Counted from the stretch's first letter, positions 9,801 through 19,845 are shown. The stretch is DNA of 64,000 nt from Bactericera cockerelli (GCA_024516035.1 CM044955.1:46328969-46392968); one strand, 5' to 3'. Numbers and translations are program-made. Notes: generated from the letters alone by a model not told the origin.

Positions 9801-12800
9801 TAGAATTATTAAAATTTAAACGTTTATGCTGTGTGGGGGCATCATTAGGTGACTCCGAGTGCGCTCTCTTGTTCTGGGTGCCGGGGGGCGGGGCACTAGA
9901 CTGCGGCCGGGGATTATCATAGCTAATCAAGCGGCCAGATCTAACTATGGCGAACTTACCCTCTTTGCGCAGCTCCTTCATATTTACTCTGAGATTTTTC
10001 TCTTTTTCCCGGTCTTCTGAAGATAAATCCTCATGTATATAAATATTAGTACCCTTCAGTTTACCTGTACATTTCAAAATTTCTATTTTTCTTCTTTGAG
10101 TTGTAAATCCTAGGATAACAGGTCTCGGTGATGTGGTGCGGCTTTTAATCCTCCTGCAGAAGTCCAATTCACTCAAGGAAAATGTAGAGAGTTCTAGAGT
10201 ACGAGTAATTAAATGCACGATTTTGTGTTCCAGGTGATTATAAGATTCATTCTCGCCCTGTACGAGACCAAAAATGATTAAATTTCTTCTTCTCTTTTCA
10301 TGATCTAAATATTTTATGTCTCGAGTATGTTTATCTACCACTTGAATCATAGGCTGAACTGTATTTTGAATAGCATCAAGTTTTTCATTAACTAACTTAT
10401 CACTTGCGAGTGTTTCTCGCTGCATATTTTTCACATCTGTAATTTCTTTAAACAAAGCTTCCAAGCTAAACTGTCTCTCTTCACCCATCGTATAAAATGA
10501 ATGCACTCAGAGGTATGAGTTATGTAAGTTTAGAAATGTAGGTGAACTTCTAACCCAATGACCTACAGTCGTTATCTAATCATATATTATCATAAGATAG
10601 GTATGCAGCTGATAATACGTGAGAAGATACCCCTGATAGTAAAGATGAACTGTGCGTAGATGTGACCTTGAGTTCTTGTGTGAGGGGGGGGATTCTCAAT
10701 GAAAGTTTTCTGTCACGTGATAATAAATAGGTATCTCGTAATCTAGGTGATAATTGATAAGTGTAAAATTTCAATACTTGGTACCACTGATCTGATTGAT
10801 TGATGGTGCTATCTTTAGGGTTCTTGGAGAATGACCATTTAACGCACATGCGCTCTAACAAAATCAAGTACTTGTCAGAAATTTTCAAATATTTCTACTG
10901 ACGTGGAACTTTTTGGTTCAACTTACAAGGAGATTTGGCCATCTTGAAATAAAATTCCTCTCTACCAAGAGAGTCTGAAGTTTCAACTTTAGAACACTTT
11001 AACACTCGCTAAACACAGTTTCTTTAAACACAATACACTAAGCAAACGTTAAACAATAATTTTAAACACTAAAAACACCGATTAAACAAATAATTAACAA
11101 GATATTTAATTTATTTTAGAGAGCGATAAATTTCGTGCCTTCACTTTTCAACGCACGGTTGCCAACCAGGAGACAAAAAATGTCAACATTACAGTACTAA
11201 TAAAAGACCTACCAGCTTATGTGAGAGGGGGCCTTAAAGAGTTCATTACTCACGAAACATTTCTTTTCTTTAGTCGATTTCTCATAAAAACTGACTTTTT
11301 GAGGGGAGACCCCTAAATTTGTCATGGTGAGCCTCAGTATCAGAAAGCACTTAAAATTGTACAATCCCTTAAAGTTGTTAACGACACAGCCAAGAGAGGC
11401 ATTAAGGTGATGAGTGACTTCAGCGACTTACTAACTAGAGAGGAATGTCAGAAACAGTTTGTCCCACAAGTTGTGAGTAAATGTAGGAGACTCTATCCTG
11501 ATTCTTCAAAAAGTTCCCTCTCTACCCCTCTCGCAACTAACTAAGTTAAGTTTTTGAATTTTTTTGACGAAATGTTACCTCTTTGTACTTTTAATTTTAG
11601 ATATTTGTAATTCTACAATAAAAAAATGAGAATAACTTTGACGTAATATGTTTGTATTATTATTTTGTTTTTCTGGCCATGCCTTAACCTGTCAGGAACT
11701 ATCAAGTAGGTAAAAACGGGTATTTATAGCTTCATAATGTGTCAAAAAATCATTCAAAACTAATCTTCTAACATTTATATGTATAAGTTTTATAAATCAT
11801 AAGTATTTTCACCCATTATCCTATCATGCCTTAGATGCTCTACTTTGGGTACCTGGCCCGTTTTCGACTACATATTCTTAATTTAGTCAGTAACCATTAA
11901 AATTTGGGAACTAGTATTATACAACAAAGTAAAGCCAACAAAATGGTCTTTCATTTGATATATCTTTAAAGCTCGTATGATTTTTCGTTCTCGAGTTATG
12001 GCCGAAAATGTCAGCTCAACCTCGAAAATTTGGCAAATTTCCAAACTTTGAGGCCAGAGCGGGTCCTGTTAACGTACTCTGATTGCCTTGAAATTTTGTC
12101 TATCTCAATTTCTGCAAAAGCCGAACTAATTTCTGCCTGAGCGTTGTAAAAATTCTGACATTTTTTTCTTACCTCTATGAGATAAAACCAGTCTACTGGG
12201 CATGGACCAACTTTAAAATATTAAATATAATAGTATGTCTTGTGGCATATTGTTTTAAAGGTCTCATAGAAAGAATTTCATTACAAGAAATTTCAGTGAG
12301 CTACGACTTACCGTTCTCGAGATACAGGGTCGAACGTCCTGCGTAATATCCATATATTTTGACCTATAACTCGTTAACCGTAAATTATAGAAAAATGAAA
12401 TTTGTTGATAATAACTCCTTATGACAAGCCCTGTCGAAAAAGTTATAACTCGACATACTCTGTTGATATTAGTTTCTGGTCGGTTTCGTCAGACAGCCGG
12501 ACGAACAGTCCGAAAAAATTTAACGAAAAAACAAATCAAGTTTTGACTTGTTCGAAAGTTCTTGCCATAAGAAGTTATTATCAACAAATTTCATTTTTCT
12601 GAAATTTACGGTCAACGAGTTATAGGTCAAAATATATGGATATTACGCAGGACGTCCGACCCTGTATCTCGAGAACGGTAAGTCGTAGCTCACTGAAATT
12701 TAATGTAATGAAATTCTCTCTGTGAGACCTTTAAAACAATATGCCACAAGACATACCATTCTATTTAGGATTTTAAATTTGGTCCATGCCCAGCCTGACT

Positions 12801-15800
12801 GGGGCCGTGTAGGCAAAAATTTTTTGGCTGAAAATTAATCCCCCCAAAAATTAAGGAATACGGGTTTTTGCGTTTTTTTGTATTTTCAGCCATTCTCGAG
12901 ATACGGGGGGTGGGGTGAGACTTTATGCTCACCCTGTATATATTTATTATTTTTTTCTTTATTTCTTCTATTATATTGTACCTATTTTAATTTGTAATTA
13001 TTCGTGTTGTATATAATAATGTCCTATTAATAAAGTGTATAAATAAATAATACGGGCAGCTAACTCCAGTTTCCAGTGAATGGAGGTATGTATGATGTGA
13101 TTGGTGAAGGACCGATTCAAGGGACAGTCTTCCCTTGTCTTGGTTGTAATTTTCTTTATAATTTGTTTCTAAGGATCGATCACCTGAACAAGAGATAAAA
13201 AAAAAGTTGCTGAGCAGGTTATGAAACGTCCAGAAATATTAAAAAAAAATGGAAATCGGAGCAAGAGATTTTTTTTTTTTTTGCAAAAACGAATACAATA
13301 TTAGAAATTTCTCGGAAGTAATATGATGATAACCGTAAAACAATACATTTGCTGACTTTTAATACCAACTGAAGCCAGCGTCGATGGCGCGTTGAATGCA
13401 CCGGTTCTCGTAGGATAACCGAAGTTGAGCAACGTTCAGCGAGGTGAAGACAATAATCCCGCCTTTTTATTAGAATGTGTGTACATATTTATCTATATTT
13501 TCTTTTTTATTGTTTCCATTTTTAATTTTTGTAATAATTACTTGTACTATACACATATCTTTTTATATCTAATAATAATTTAATAATAGAACTTCGTGAT
13601 GCTGGCATTCCGACCCAACCCAGGTGGGTTAATGTGAGTAGCAGGTTTGAGAATTTCCTGCGAATGGAGGGTAACAAACCTGTCGTGATATGACCATGCA
13701 GTTAAACGCGATGTTAACTTTGCAAAAGCGAATAAAAAAATAGAAATTGAACTTTCTAAATCAGTTTTGGTTTTCATTATTCTATATTCCAAGATCTGAC
13801 GTTAATGATAAAGTTATGCATTGATTCAAACTAATAGATCCTGGTAACCAGGCACTCCAGTGTATATCTACAGCAGAACAAAAAGTAAAGAGCCCGTATT
13901 ATTACTACTTGAAACTTTTTCGTAGGACAATAATTAATACATTGTATTAGTAAATACAAATACCTATTGGTTACAAAACAAACAAAGAAATATACACAAA
14001 AATATATTTAAATAATGCAAAAATCAAAGAAGAAAAAAAAAACAAGTAAAATAAAAATACCGGGACCTTTATATTTCTGCTATTCATCGACCAAAGTCGT
14101 AAATACCTACTTGAAGAAATGGTACCCGGTAATTTGGTGGAAAGTCCGCCTTGAGGTCTTCTTTTAACCCGCAATCAGTACGGTTGTGAGAGATTTCTCT
14201 CACAACCGTATACGTTACCGTGTACTGGATACGTTACAAAACCGAACCGTACTGATCCCGGGTTAACTTTGTTTGTTTAGCCCTAGCAGTTACCTTTCGC
14301 ACGTTAATCCCGGCAGTGGTCTCGCCCTGGGCATGACGATTTCTGAGTTCAGTCACAGTGGAGATGGGGTTGAGGCCTGCGTTCTCTGCCAGAGTCAGGG
14401 GGATTACCTCCAGTGCCTGGGCGAACGCTCTGGGAAACAATAACACATCAGAATAATATTACTATACTCAACTAGTCTGGCTGGGGGACGTTAAACAGAG
14501 AGAAGCTGTCCAGGTATGTACTGATATTCATGTACATTGTACATCTAGTACAACTTCTCACTATTCTGTATATACGGAGAAGACCAGTGTTTCGCTAGAG
14601 GACTATGAAAACTTGATAATAGAACAGACTAGCCAAGCCTTACCAGCCAGGCTAGCTTGCAGTTTCCTAGGGGTTTAATGGCGTTTAAAGAAAAGTCTAA
14701 GTCCTCATGATGGTTGATCGCACATAAAAATATGTGGTTCAGGACGAGCCAACTTTGAAATAAAGTTGGCTGGAGACCATCATTCAACCCTCCAGCTGTA
14801 TGTAGCCAAGCTGGCTACAACAACAACAACTATACTAAACCTCGACGCTAATGGTAGAAGGGGCTGACAAAGGAAGCATTATTATACAAAGCAATATTAG
14901 AAGGACAAGTACATTGTATATTTATTAGGATGGAGTGAAAATCGAGTTTGACTTTTCTTATTGAATACACGCATGCTGATGTGCTCAGTCACTAACAGCC
15001 TGATTAAGCACGACCATTAGGCATTTAATATGTTCACTAGCAACTATGCACTTGGGCGATAGTAAAATAATTATTCTGTGTATGGCTGACATTTGCTTTT
15101 TATTTATTTATTTAATAACAGGATAACATACAAAGGTTGACTTTCCTTATTGAATACACGCATGCTGGTGTGCATAAATCAGTATATCAGTATAAACAGA
15201 AAAGTGAGAAGTTGTATTAGATGTACATGAATATCAGAACATACCTGGACAGCTGTTTCGAGCTTATTTGCTCTCATCAGCAGGTAATAGTTTCTGAATA
15301 AATTATGCCATCAACTAACCTCTCTATTTTAATCAGTATAAACAGAAAAGTGAGAAGTTGTATTAGATATCTAAAGAATAGAGTAGACTTTTTACCGGGC
15401 CGAGATTAGACCCAGGTACTTACCTGAAGCAGTAAGCATCAACCCCTGACACAGAGTCAGCATGTTTGGTCAACTTCAGGCTGAGTATCTATCTCGGGGC
15501 TCCTTCCTCCTGCGATCACAAGCTCTGAAATCAGAAAATAGCACATGATTAGCTCAGAAATGAGAAAATAGCACATGATTAGCTCAGAGATGAGAACCTC
15601 CATTACCATGCAGATTGCAGAAGGTCCCAGATTCGAATTTCACAGCAGACAAAAATGAGTAGTCACAGTGTACTGATGTACTATTGTGATTAACAGAAAT
15701 ACAAGTTATCCTCCCATTTGGGATTTTTACTGCTGGAATAATGGGACTTTAATAGTCTTATTCGGGCAGTATAAAAAAGTCAAAAAAAAAAAATGATAAC

Positions 15801-17028
15801 TTTAACTTAACACAAATATCTGAAACTGTCTTTTTTCTGAAATCATTGTTCAGTCTTCTTGTAAGGGATCAACTTCTCTAGGATTCTGAGGAACAATCTA
15901 TGCTGAAGTCCTCGGGATCTTACCTTTGCTTGACCAGACAGCGCACAACACAGAGAGCATCATGGAGGGAGGAGCGTGCTGCTTCGTCCAGCACCAGTTT
16001 GTTGCTTCCCCTCACCACCACCGTGAGAGTGCGGCCGGGGTTCTGGATGCCCGAGATCTTCACGAAGCGCGAGTTCCCTGTGGGGATCTCTTCCACCAGG
16101 TCAGCTGAGGCCAGGTGCTCGGGCAGGAAATGATCCAAGGACGCGATGGGTCGGGTGTTGAGGGTCTGAAACATGAATGGTTCGATAGCTAATAAATAAA
16201 AAATATTTATACAGGTACCAATTATTTGATCTTGTCTCTTGCCTTTTAACACATTCAGCGCCAAGGGCTTTTTCGGTAATATGGTTCAGTGGACCAACCT
16301 TCTCTTCTTATTTTGGGTAAAAAAGAGGTAGGTATACTCTTAAAACAGCCATAAAAAGTCACCAGATAAATATTTTTCTGGTACAAAAAAACTTCCACGG
16401 ACCACGACAATCGAATCCCCATAAGAAATACACAGTACCATGTACACTAAAAAGAGCATCGGTTTCTGAAAGTGAGAGGGTAAGGTGTACAGCAGTGTAC
16501 ACGCGGTCTACTGTAGAAAACACTCGTGTACACTATACTGTACACGTGGCGCTGAATGTGTTAAAGGCATAAGGGAAGAGACAAAGAAGAAGAATAAAGT
16601 TTGGTTGAAAATGTTTAATAATAAAAAGAAATTGATTCCATAAATTTGCTGCTTGTCAAGAAAGAGATGGTGACCTGAAGACCTGAATGTTCGAAGGGTA
16701 GAGTAACATGATAGTAAGATCCTTCATCACTTACCTTTATAGGAAACGTTGCTTGAAATGCTTACATATAATAATATGGTTATATCACTTACCTTGCACA
16801 CAAATCAATATCTTCACGCTCAATGTCCTTCACGACCATAACTTTGATCTTGTCGAGGAAGTGAATGGCCAGGTCAGAGATGGCATCACGCAGGATAGAC
16901 TTCTGCACTAGGAGAACGTTACAGCCAGACTTCTTGATCTGTTTCACTATATTCAGGATGTAGGTGCGTTCCTCCTTGAGTACTCTATCCATGGCGGAGT
17001 AATCCGACACAACAACTTTGTGATCCAT
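3827..17028 (-). CDS. CCT4: T-complex protein 1 subunit delta (CCT4), C-terminal exons, frame-broken
   Basis: One of eight paralogous subunits of the cytosolic TRiC/CCT ring that folds actin, tubulin and other proteins. Five exons on the minus strand match the C-terminal half of the family: 16793-17028 ([25 protein letters not shown]), 15924-16165 ([14 protein letters not shown]), 15424-15524 (DAYCF), 14294-14429 ([20 protein letters not shown]) and 3827-3940 ([11 protein letters not shown]). All have GT-AG borders, and phases fit at most joins. Two exons are out of frame: the first lacks 1 nt near its 3' end (TTTG where TTTTG is expected). Exon 15424-15524 is 101 nt where 99 is expected and needs about four small indels to align. 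N-terminal exons and the last few codons are not visible. The intron between the last two exons is 10.3 kb and packed with transposons. This could be a decaying duplicate or a real gene with assembly errors; identity is certain, function is not. Confidence 0.85.
4876..5400 (-). pseudogene. Inverted copy of transposon gene 3' end (left arm)
   Basis: Reading on the minus strand gives a degraded C-terminal part of the transposon protein: a segment with [11 protein letters not shown] and [15 protein letters not shown], then after a frameshift a segment with VVNDTAKRG and a Gln-Lys-Gln-rich end, stopping at 4876. The same protein end is encoded on the plus strand in the right arm. The long open stretch 5040-5354 is the part still in frame. 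The family is one I recall only as a recurrent, uncharacterised arthropod protein associated with mobile DNA. Confidence 0.6.
5588..5826 (+). mobile_element. tRNA-headed SINE, family B
   Basis: The head contains an A-box-like region and the B box GGTTCGATCC. The body is shared with copies at 19570-19845, 29190-29466, 34380-34512 and 41220-41310 (marker GGGAAGTATTGTGTCACTTC). It interrupts the transposon gene. Confidence 0.75.
6203..9565 (-). CDS. LINE ORF2: endonuclease, reverse transcriptase, zinc knuckle
   Basis: This is the copying enzyme of the LINE: it nicks target DNA and reverse-transcribes the element RNA there. N-terminal APE endonuclease motifs are WWNVNGL, CETWA, GGDLNG, SVDLIW and SDHLPV. 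Central reverse transcriptase motifs include [30 protein letters not shown] and the catalytic YADD. Near the C-terminus there is a CxxC...HxxxxxC knuckle (CTNCELG ... FKQC). The frame is open from 9565, overlapping the ORF1 stop, to TAA at 6203, about 1120 codons. There is no ATG before the endonuclease motifs, so expression most likely depends on -1 frameshifting from ORF1 at 9565-9571. Reinitiation at a non-ATG codon is the alternative. Confidence 0.9.
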   Translation of the reverse strand: MIDQSYLQDSLKITWWNVNGLKNLKDTSDHDLNYVLCWNIICICETWATLLPQLPLLSKYYQIVFSPAVKEKQRGRASGGLFILIKKDLSFSVLCVTNMWIFIKIKCLNDMDITVGNVYISPSYCSEEAIILLRNVLDEHCNENTIVGGDLNGRIADHNYLDSEVAEECGLLAMRVPLDQVTNRRGAMLVECMEEYGLVALNGRTKGDTPGQFTYISKAGKSSVDLIWCHLELCKWVLELHVSDCILTSDHLPVSVFLDIGTGGNEVPEINNPDVIKIKKYKWPELEEKVDLFTYCLNSKLPLSTVEPCNVYGVLKNTIDHVVNQLDLVKEVSIFKGRYSKKPWYTVECRNLRFLFRKFHRKWRRRHKEEDMQQYLKYKKDYFKLCTTLKTSHENSLKEKISNIKNAGEFWKAVKSCRPKKENKCKQVSLQTWNNYLQRIYPECELNLATDIIFIDVQRESTDLNFTSGELERGIKHLRNNKSPGPDLILNEFLKVLGTEWKERLLSFFNYIFNQGEVPESMTHSYMFMLHKKGDPSDPENYRTIALLNNAFKLFTHMISQRVLCWCEDNGLLMEAQAGFRPGRGCVDNLFTFASIINLHLIKKKKLFVAFVDFKSAFSEVDHGLLFKKMFEFGISGKVITIIKTLYGQSRVQIRVEDKFTEASKITKGVITGDSLSPLNFIIFINDLEDYMRRHGMEGVSVSSAVDILLLLYADDLILLGSSRVDLQRKINLLSSYCQENKMLVNETKSKVVIFRRGGRVSGSDVFHYGGRTLEVCSDYSYLGILFSSHGVFHKASQQALSKGRLALANVKNILCNSKAESHNTRMKLYDSIVKTTLLYGAEVWGHRYVDVIEKCQSQMLKSVYCLPRCTPGYMLRLEMGVAKLSFHVFKQMVEWWTRLLAMSQTRYPKICYDQLREQDLRSSNVQKYNWVTMLKIKLVQLGFADIWEAQSLELLKSRKLDIYSTFYNELINDDWESLQVSSYGGHLNNLKLQLATYQPGVAFPSPYLLNNMPIIKLRTIAQLRLAGKVVKIYLNGMMYEWDQNEMCTNCELGQLESFNHFFKQCSLYEQFREVYIRALLQAHNNEITSLLNTENRSDISKIFGYVQAALRIRSFIRNE
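9562..10488 (-). CDS. LINE ORF1: coiled-coil RNA-binding protein
   Basis: The ORF1 protein of the same LINE is about 308 aa from ATG 10488; an open frame continues six codons upstream to a GTG. It has an N-terminal helical/coiled-coil region, a central segment with [10 protein letters not shown] and basic stretches resembling the RNA-binding part of L1-type ORF1 proteins, and a Pro/Ser/Asn-rich C-terminus. The family role is to trimerise and coat element RNA. It ends in TGA at 9564-9562, directly after a slippery heptamer that leads into the ORF2 frame. Confidence 0.8.
   Translation of the reverse strand: MGEERQFSLEALFKEITDVKNMQRETLASDKLVNEKLDAIQNTVQPMIQVVDKHTRDIKYLDHEKRRRNLIIFGLVQGENESYNHLEHKIVHLITRTLELSTFSLSELDFCRRIKSRTTSPRPVILGFTTQRRKIEILKCTGKLKGTNIYIHEDLSSEDREKEKNLRVNMKELRKEGKFAIVRSGRLISYDNPRPQSSAPPPGTQNKRAHSESPNDAPTQHKRLNFNNSNVTASPDLMEHESTSEDRGLDVLNAEDTRMHFNQYCPPSYPGLTQVNPPSTPSLSGVNKTLTQASINQYFQDNGTGSKN
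9565..9571 (-). promoter_or_regulatory. -1 ribosomal frameshift heptamer A AAA AAC
   Basis: On the minus strand the ORF1 codons run TCA AAA AAC TGA. The heptamer A-AAA-AAC is in the correct phase for simultaneous slippage and is followed at once by the ORF1 stop. A one-base back-slip gives CTG ATT GAC, which is the ORF2 frame and stays open through the endonuclease. No downstream pseudoknot was evaluated. Confidence 0.7.
12198..12795. repeat. Nested palindrome in right arm of fold-back element
   Basis: Arms of about 225 bp (12198-12424 and 12567-12795) are inverted copies with ends GGGCATGGACCAA / TTGGTCCATGCCC around a centre of about 140 bp. The left arm of the big element lacks this palindrome at the matching place (near 4211-4235). 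Confidence 0.8.
13375..13712 (+). mobile_element. 5S-rRNA-headed SINE, split by a LINE 3'-end piece
   Basis: The 5S-like head (GGTTCTCGTAGGAT, AAGTTGAGCAACGTTCAGC) runs to about 13446 and resumes at about 13590 with the SINE body. The 140-bp insert 13447-13589 resembles the sequence that flanks the fold-back element at 4038-4075 and 12937-13050, so it is an interspersed 3' end of a LINE. Confidence 0.7.
14164..14266. mobile_element. piggyBac-like MITE, 103 bp
   Basis: It is bounded by TTAA on both sides, with inverted ends CCCGCAATCAGTACGGTT and CCCGGGATCAGTACGGTT. The interior contains a perfect 15-bp-arm hairpin (14180-14211). It lies 28 bp downstream of the splice donor of CCT4 exon 14294-14429. 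Confidence 0.75.
14430..15423. repeat. CCT4 intron with interspersed repeat fragments
   Basis: A repeat containing TATGTTCTGATATTCATGTA occurs at about 14500-14575 (+), 15190-15360 (-) and again at 55210-55370 (+). A short sequence with AGGATGGAGTGAAAATCG-type flanks recurs around 14940 and 15140. No exon was seen. Confidence 0.5.
15600..15785 (+). mobile_element. tRNA-headed SINE, family A, diverged
   Basis: The body shares the family A markers ACAAGTTATCCTCCCATTTG and GGAATAATGGGACT. The head differs and is preceded by a short duplication, GAAAATAGCACATGATTAGC twice. Confidence 0.6.
16246..16564. mobile_element. piggyBac-like MITE, 319 bp
   Basis: TTAA lies on both sides, with inverted ends CACATTCAGCGCCA. 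The interior is rich in GTACAC motifs. It lies in the CCT4 intron between exons 15924-16165 and 16793-17028. Confidence 0.75.
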
Positions 17029-19569
17029 CTGAAATGCAACAAGATTATTACTGCCCCCATCAACTAAAAGATAATAATTATAGTAAAACAACAAATAATC
17101 AATACATTAATTGGTATTCAGAAGTTGTTTAGTGCTATTATTATGATATGATCATGTGCTAAAATAAACGAGGAAAAAGTCATAATTACGGCGGGATCCA
17201 CATCAACAAATTACCAGCTACAGGAATTACCAGATCAGTGGCTTAAACCCATAGATATAGAAACTAGATATCTAACTCCTGGTCCAAGGCTGAGGTAGGC
17301 CTTCAACGTGGCAGCCATTTTCCGTGAAGAATTTTCCACTTGAAGTTTTGAAATTAACATGGGTTCTTATGGAAGATTAACCAATTTTAAATTTATTCTA
17401 TCTCTGAAGTTAGAAAAAAAAATTAGTTGATTTTTCTTTATTTTATTCTAAAGAATATGGTTGTTTCATTTTTTCAATTCGGGTGCAAAAGTTGATTCGT
17501 CAAAGACCTAGGAATTTATTTCTTTTCGTCAGTATTTTGAATGCAATTCTTGATAGGCATAAACAGGAAATAATTAGATTAGATGTCTAACCGAAAAGAG
17601 GTTATAGGACAGGTATAGGACTACAAAAAGTTCCACTAAACTTATATTTTATATCGAACCATTGCGGAGATAACCGCCATTTTATCGTTTTTTAGACCAA
17701 AATGACCCTCTCTCACAAGTTTGGTCAGAACTCCTAAATCATCATAGACAAAATAAAATTAAAAATATCTCCAATTAGCTAACAAAATATCCAAACTCGT
17801 GGTGTTAATTGTGTTTCAATAATGATTTGTTGATTATACTTTAGAAGAGCTGGAAATTTGAAAAACCACTCAATCGCAAAACGGGGTCCTACTGCTACAC
17901 CCTGTAACATTGTAAATAGTTTATCCTTGACGGCGACAAACTTACCAAAAACTTAAATATTGTTTTGTGTTTATATGTAAAATTTCAAGTATCCATCTTG
18001 AATAATCACGATAATATTGCTCATACATGTGTGTAGGTGCGTTACGTACCATGGCTATGGCATGATCGTGACGTCCGAGGTTGAAAAACAAAATCTTAGT
18101 GATTAAAATTCAATGTCATAAACAGTAGTACAACATAATTCTCACAGACTTTCGTCCTTGGTGATTTGGACAGTTCTAATTTTTTTGTGATCTCTTATTG
18201 ACTGATGGATGTAAATGAAGTCATTCGAAGTATTTTAATTTGAAAGAAGAATATTTTCTAGTGTAACGTTGCTTTGTTTGAGGCAGGACATTTAAAATTT
18301 TAATCTTAAAAATACTAATTACACGTACTTATTTCTTAAATATGTTTTGATAACACATGACGTAAAAATTAAATAAAACAAACTGAAGAGAAGTATATTT
18401 CCATTTGAAATGATTATTTTCATTTCTAGATAAAAGTAAAATAAAGTGGTGTATATAGTAATGTTTAAGAATGTAATGTTTTGGACATGATTAATTTCTA
18501 TTTTGTTAGGAACTAACTACTCCCGTATGTGTATTTTTAATCATATTGAGATAATTTTAAAGAAATGATCATGAAAAAAATAGTATTAAATATTACAACT
18601 TGATAGAGAAAACATACAAAAGAAACACATGTCCCGTGATCGAATCAAATAATACAGATGGAATTCAAAACTACAAATGATCGGTTACTATTCCTGCAGA
18701 ACTTTACTTTAAACTTCCTGGAAAATGTGTTGAGCTCGCCCGAGTATGGTGTCTACGCAAAAGGTGACTTTAACCCCCCCAAAAATATTTTCATTCCTTT
18801 TGGATTAATAAGTCTGAATATTTCCGATCTTTCCATATCAATTGAACAAGGTTGGATTTTAACATTCATCAACGGAGTTTTTATTCTGATTCTTCGATAT
18901 TACTCGATAACCGCTCATATTTCATGGCAAAAGAAAATTAATTTCAGGTCTTTACATATCAATTGAATATGGTTAGATTTTAAAATACTTATCCATCAAT
19001 GAGTTTTTTATTCTGACACTACGATATTGCTCGATAAACGCGCGTATTTCATGACAAAAGAAAATTTACGCCGCAGTCTTACAGAAACACAAAATACCCT
19101 AGCGATATGGGCAAATCATAAATGTTAATATTTTTCGTATTAAAGATATTTCGAATTTCCACCATCAATATGTTAATTCACTGGTAAAATATGTTCCACT
19201 ATCAGTTTGGTATTACAAAATAGTTTCACACAAAGGGCGGATACCATTTTATTAACTGGGGAAATTTAATCACAAAAAATAGTGTCTGGTTCCCCAGGTA
19301 CCTTAGCGTGATAAAACTTGTGCTTGATTAATTCTTCTCTTCAGTTCATTATAAGTAACTTTGTGTCTTGAAACACAATCTATTTTCGCGTCTGATTACG
19401 GATATGAAATAAAAATTGCTAAAAGATAGCGGGAAGTGGGCGAAAACAATAAAAGCAAGATACATATAAACTCTGTTTCGTGTTAATATAGGCCGGCTGG
19501 CGCGTGCTACTTGACAAGCGCTCGCCTTCCGACGAGCTTGATTATATTATTTTTACACGAACATTGTAA
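17029..19569. other. No gene recognised; diverged tandem repeat
   Basis: AT-rich sequence upstream of the first visible CCT4 exon. Two diverged copies of a unit of about 117 bp lie at 18830-18945 and 18952-19066 (marker TATTACTCGATAACCGC). The open frame 18658-18966 overlaps this repeat and shows no domain. The missing CCT4 and REEP N-terminal exons were looked for here and not found. Confidence 0.5.
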
Positions 19570-19845
19570 TTTTTTTTTTTTTTTTTTTTAAAGATGAGTG
19601 TTTCTCACCCTTTTTTATTTCGTAGCCATGAAACATGAGCTACTGTCGACGCTTGTGGTCTGTGTTGTAGCCTGCCCACCCCATAATATGCCTCCCCTCT
19701 GATGGGCGAGAAGTGACACAATACTTCCCATTTAGGTATCCCTTACAAACAATTGTAACCAAATTAAGAATACAATTTTTTTGTCGGCACGGGGGATCGA
19801 ACCCGGGACCTTAACCACTGAGCTAATCGCGCGCTCAGTGTACCG
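19570..19845 (-). mobile_element. tRNA-headed SINE, family B, with A tail
   Basis: The minus-strand copy ends at a 20-bp T tract (A tail of the element) at about 19569-19588. The B box GGGTTCGATCC is at about 19795. It lies just upstream of the first REEP exon in the window. Confidence 0.8.

Larger units (their letters stand above)
5960..11168 (-). mobile_element. Full-length APE-type non-LTR retrotransposon
   Basis: A 5.2-kb LINE is inserted on the minus strand with a 13-bp target duplication, GGAGACAAAAAAT, at 5947-5959 and 11169-11181. The 5' UTR is about 10489-11168, followed by ORF1, ORF2, a 240-bp 3' UTR and a short ATCT microsatellite tail instead of poly-A. Both ORFs are open with no obvious damage, so it is a young insertion. 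Endonuclease plus reverse transcriptase and a C-terminal zinc knuckle place it among APE elements of the CR1/Jockey/I group; I cannot fix the clade. It landed in the transposon gene. Confidence 0.92.
5403..11544 (+). pseudogene. Transposon gene, plus-strand copy, split by SINE and LINE
   Basis: The pieces in order are: FDTTASNTG (about 5411-5437), a frameshift, then [19 protein letters not shown] up to about 5587; a SINE at 5588-5826; [13 protein letters not shown] to 5959; a LINE at 5960-11168; and the C-terminal part 11182-11544 with an in-frame stop and a frameshift. The DTTxSNTG and ACRHxI..E motifs recur in a family of putative RNase H-fold transposase-like proteins that I recall from arthropod genomes; this assignment is from memory and uncertain. 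The N-terminus is missing because the inverted left arm begins at about 5400. The gene is dead. Confidence 0.55.
4076..12936. mobile_element. Fold-back DNA transposon with about 1.3-kb inverted arms
   Basis: The ends are perfect inverted copies, CAGGGTGAGCATAAAGTCTC at 4076 and its complement ending at 12936, flanked by TATA/TA. Inverted homology continues inward for about 1.3 kb (4076-5400 against 12936-11182, then 5960-5827 beyond the LINE). The arms hold the 3' part of the element's gene in opposite orientation, so the original 5' half has been replaced by an inverted copy of the 3' half. The insertion is inside a LINE 3'-end fragment. A TA or TATA target duplication and a CAGGG end suit a mariner-like group, but the encoded protein is not recognisably a mariner transposase, so the superfamily stays open. 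Confidence 0.8.

Noticed and set aside
18658..18966. 102-codon frame as the missing N-terminal exon of REEP
   Set aside because: No similarity to the REEP N-terminus, no donor in phase, and it overlaps a diverged tandem repeat.
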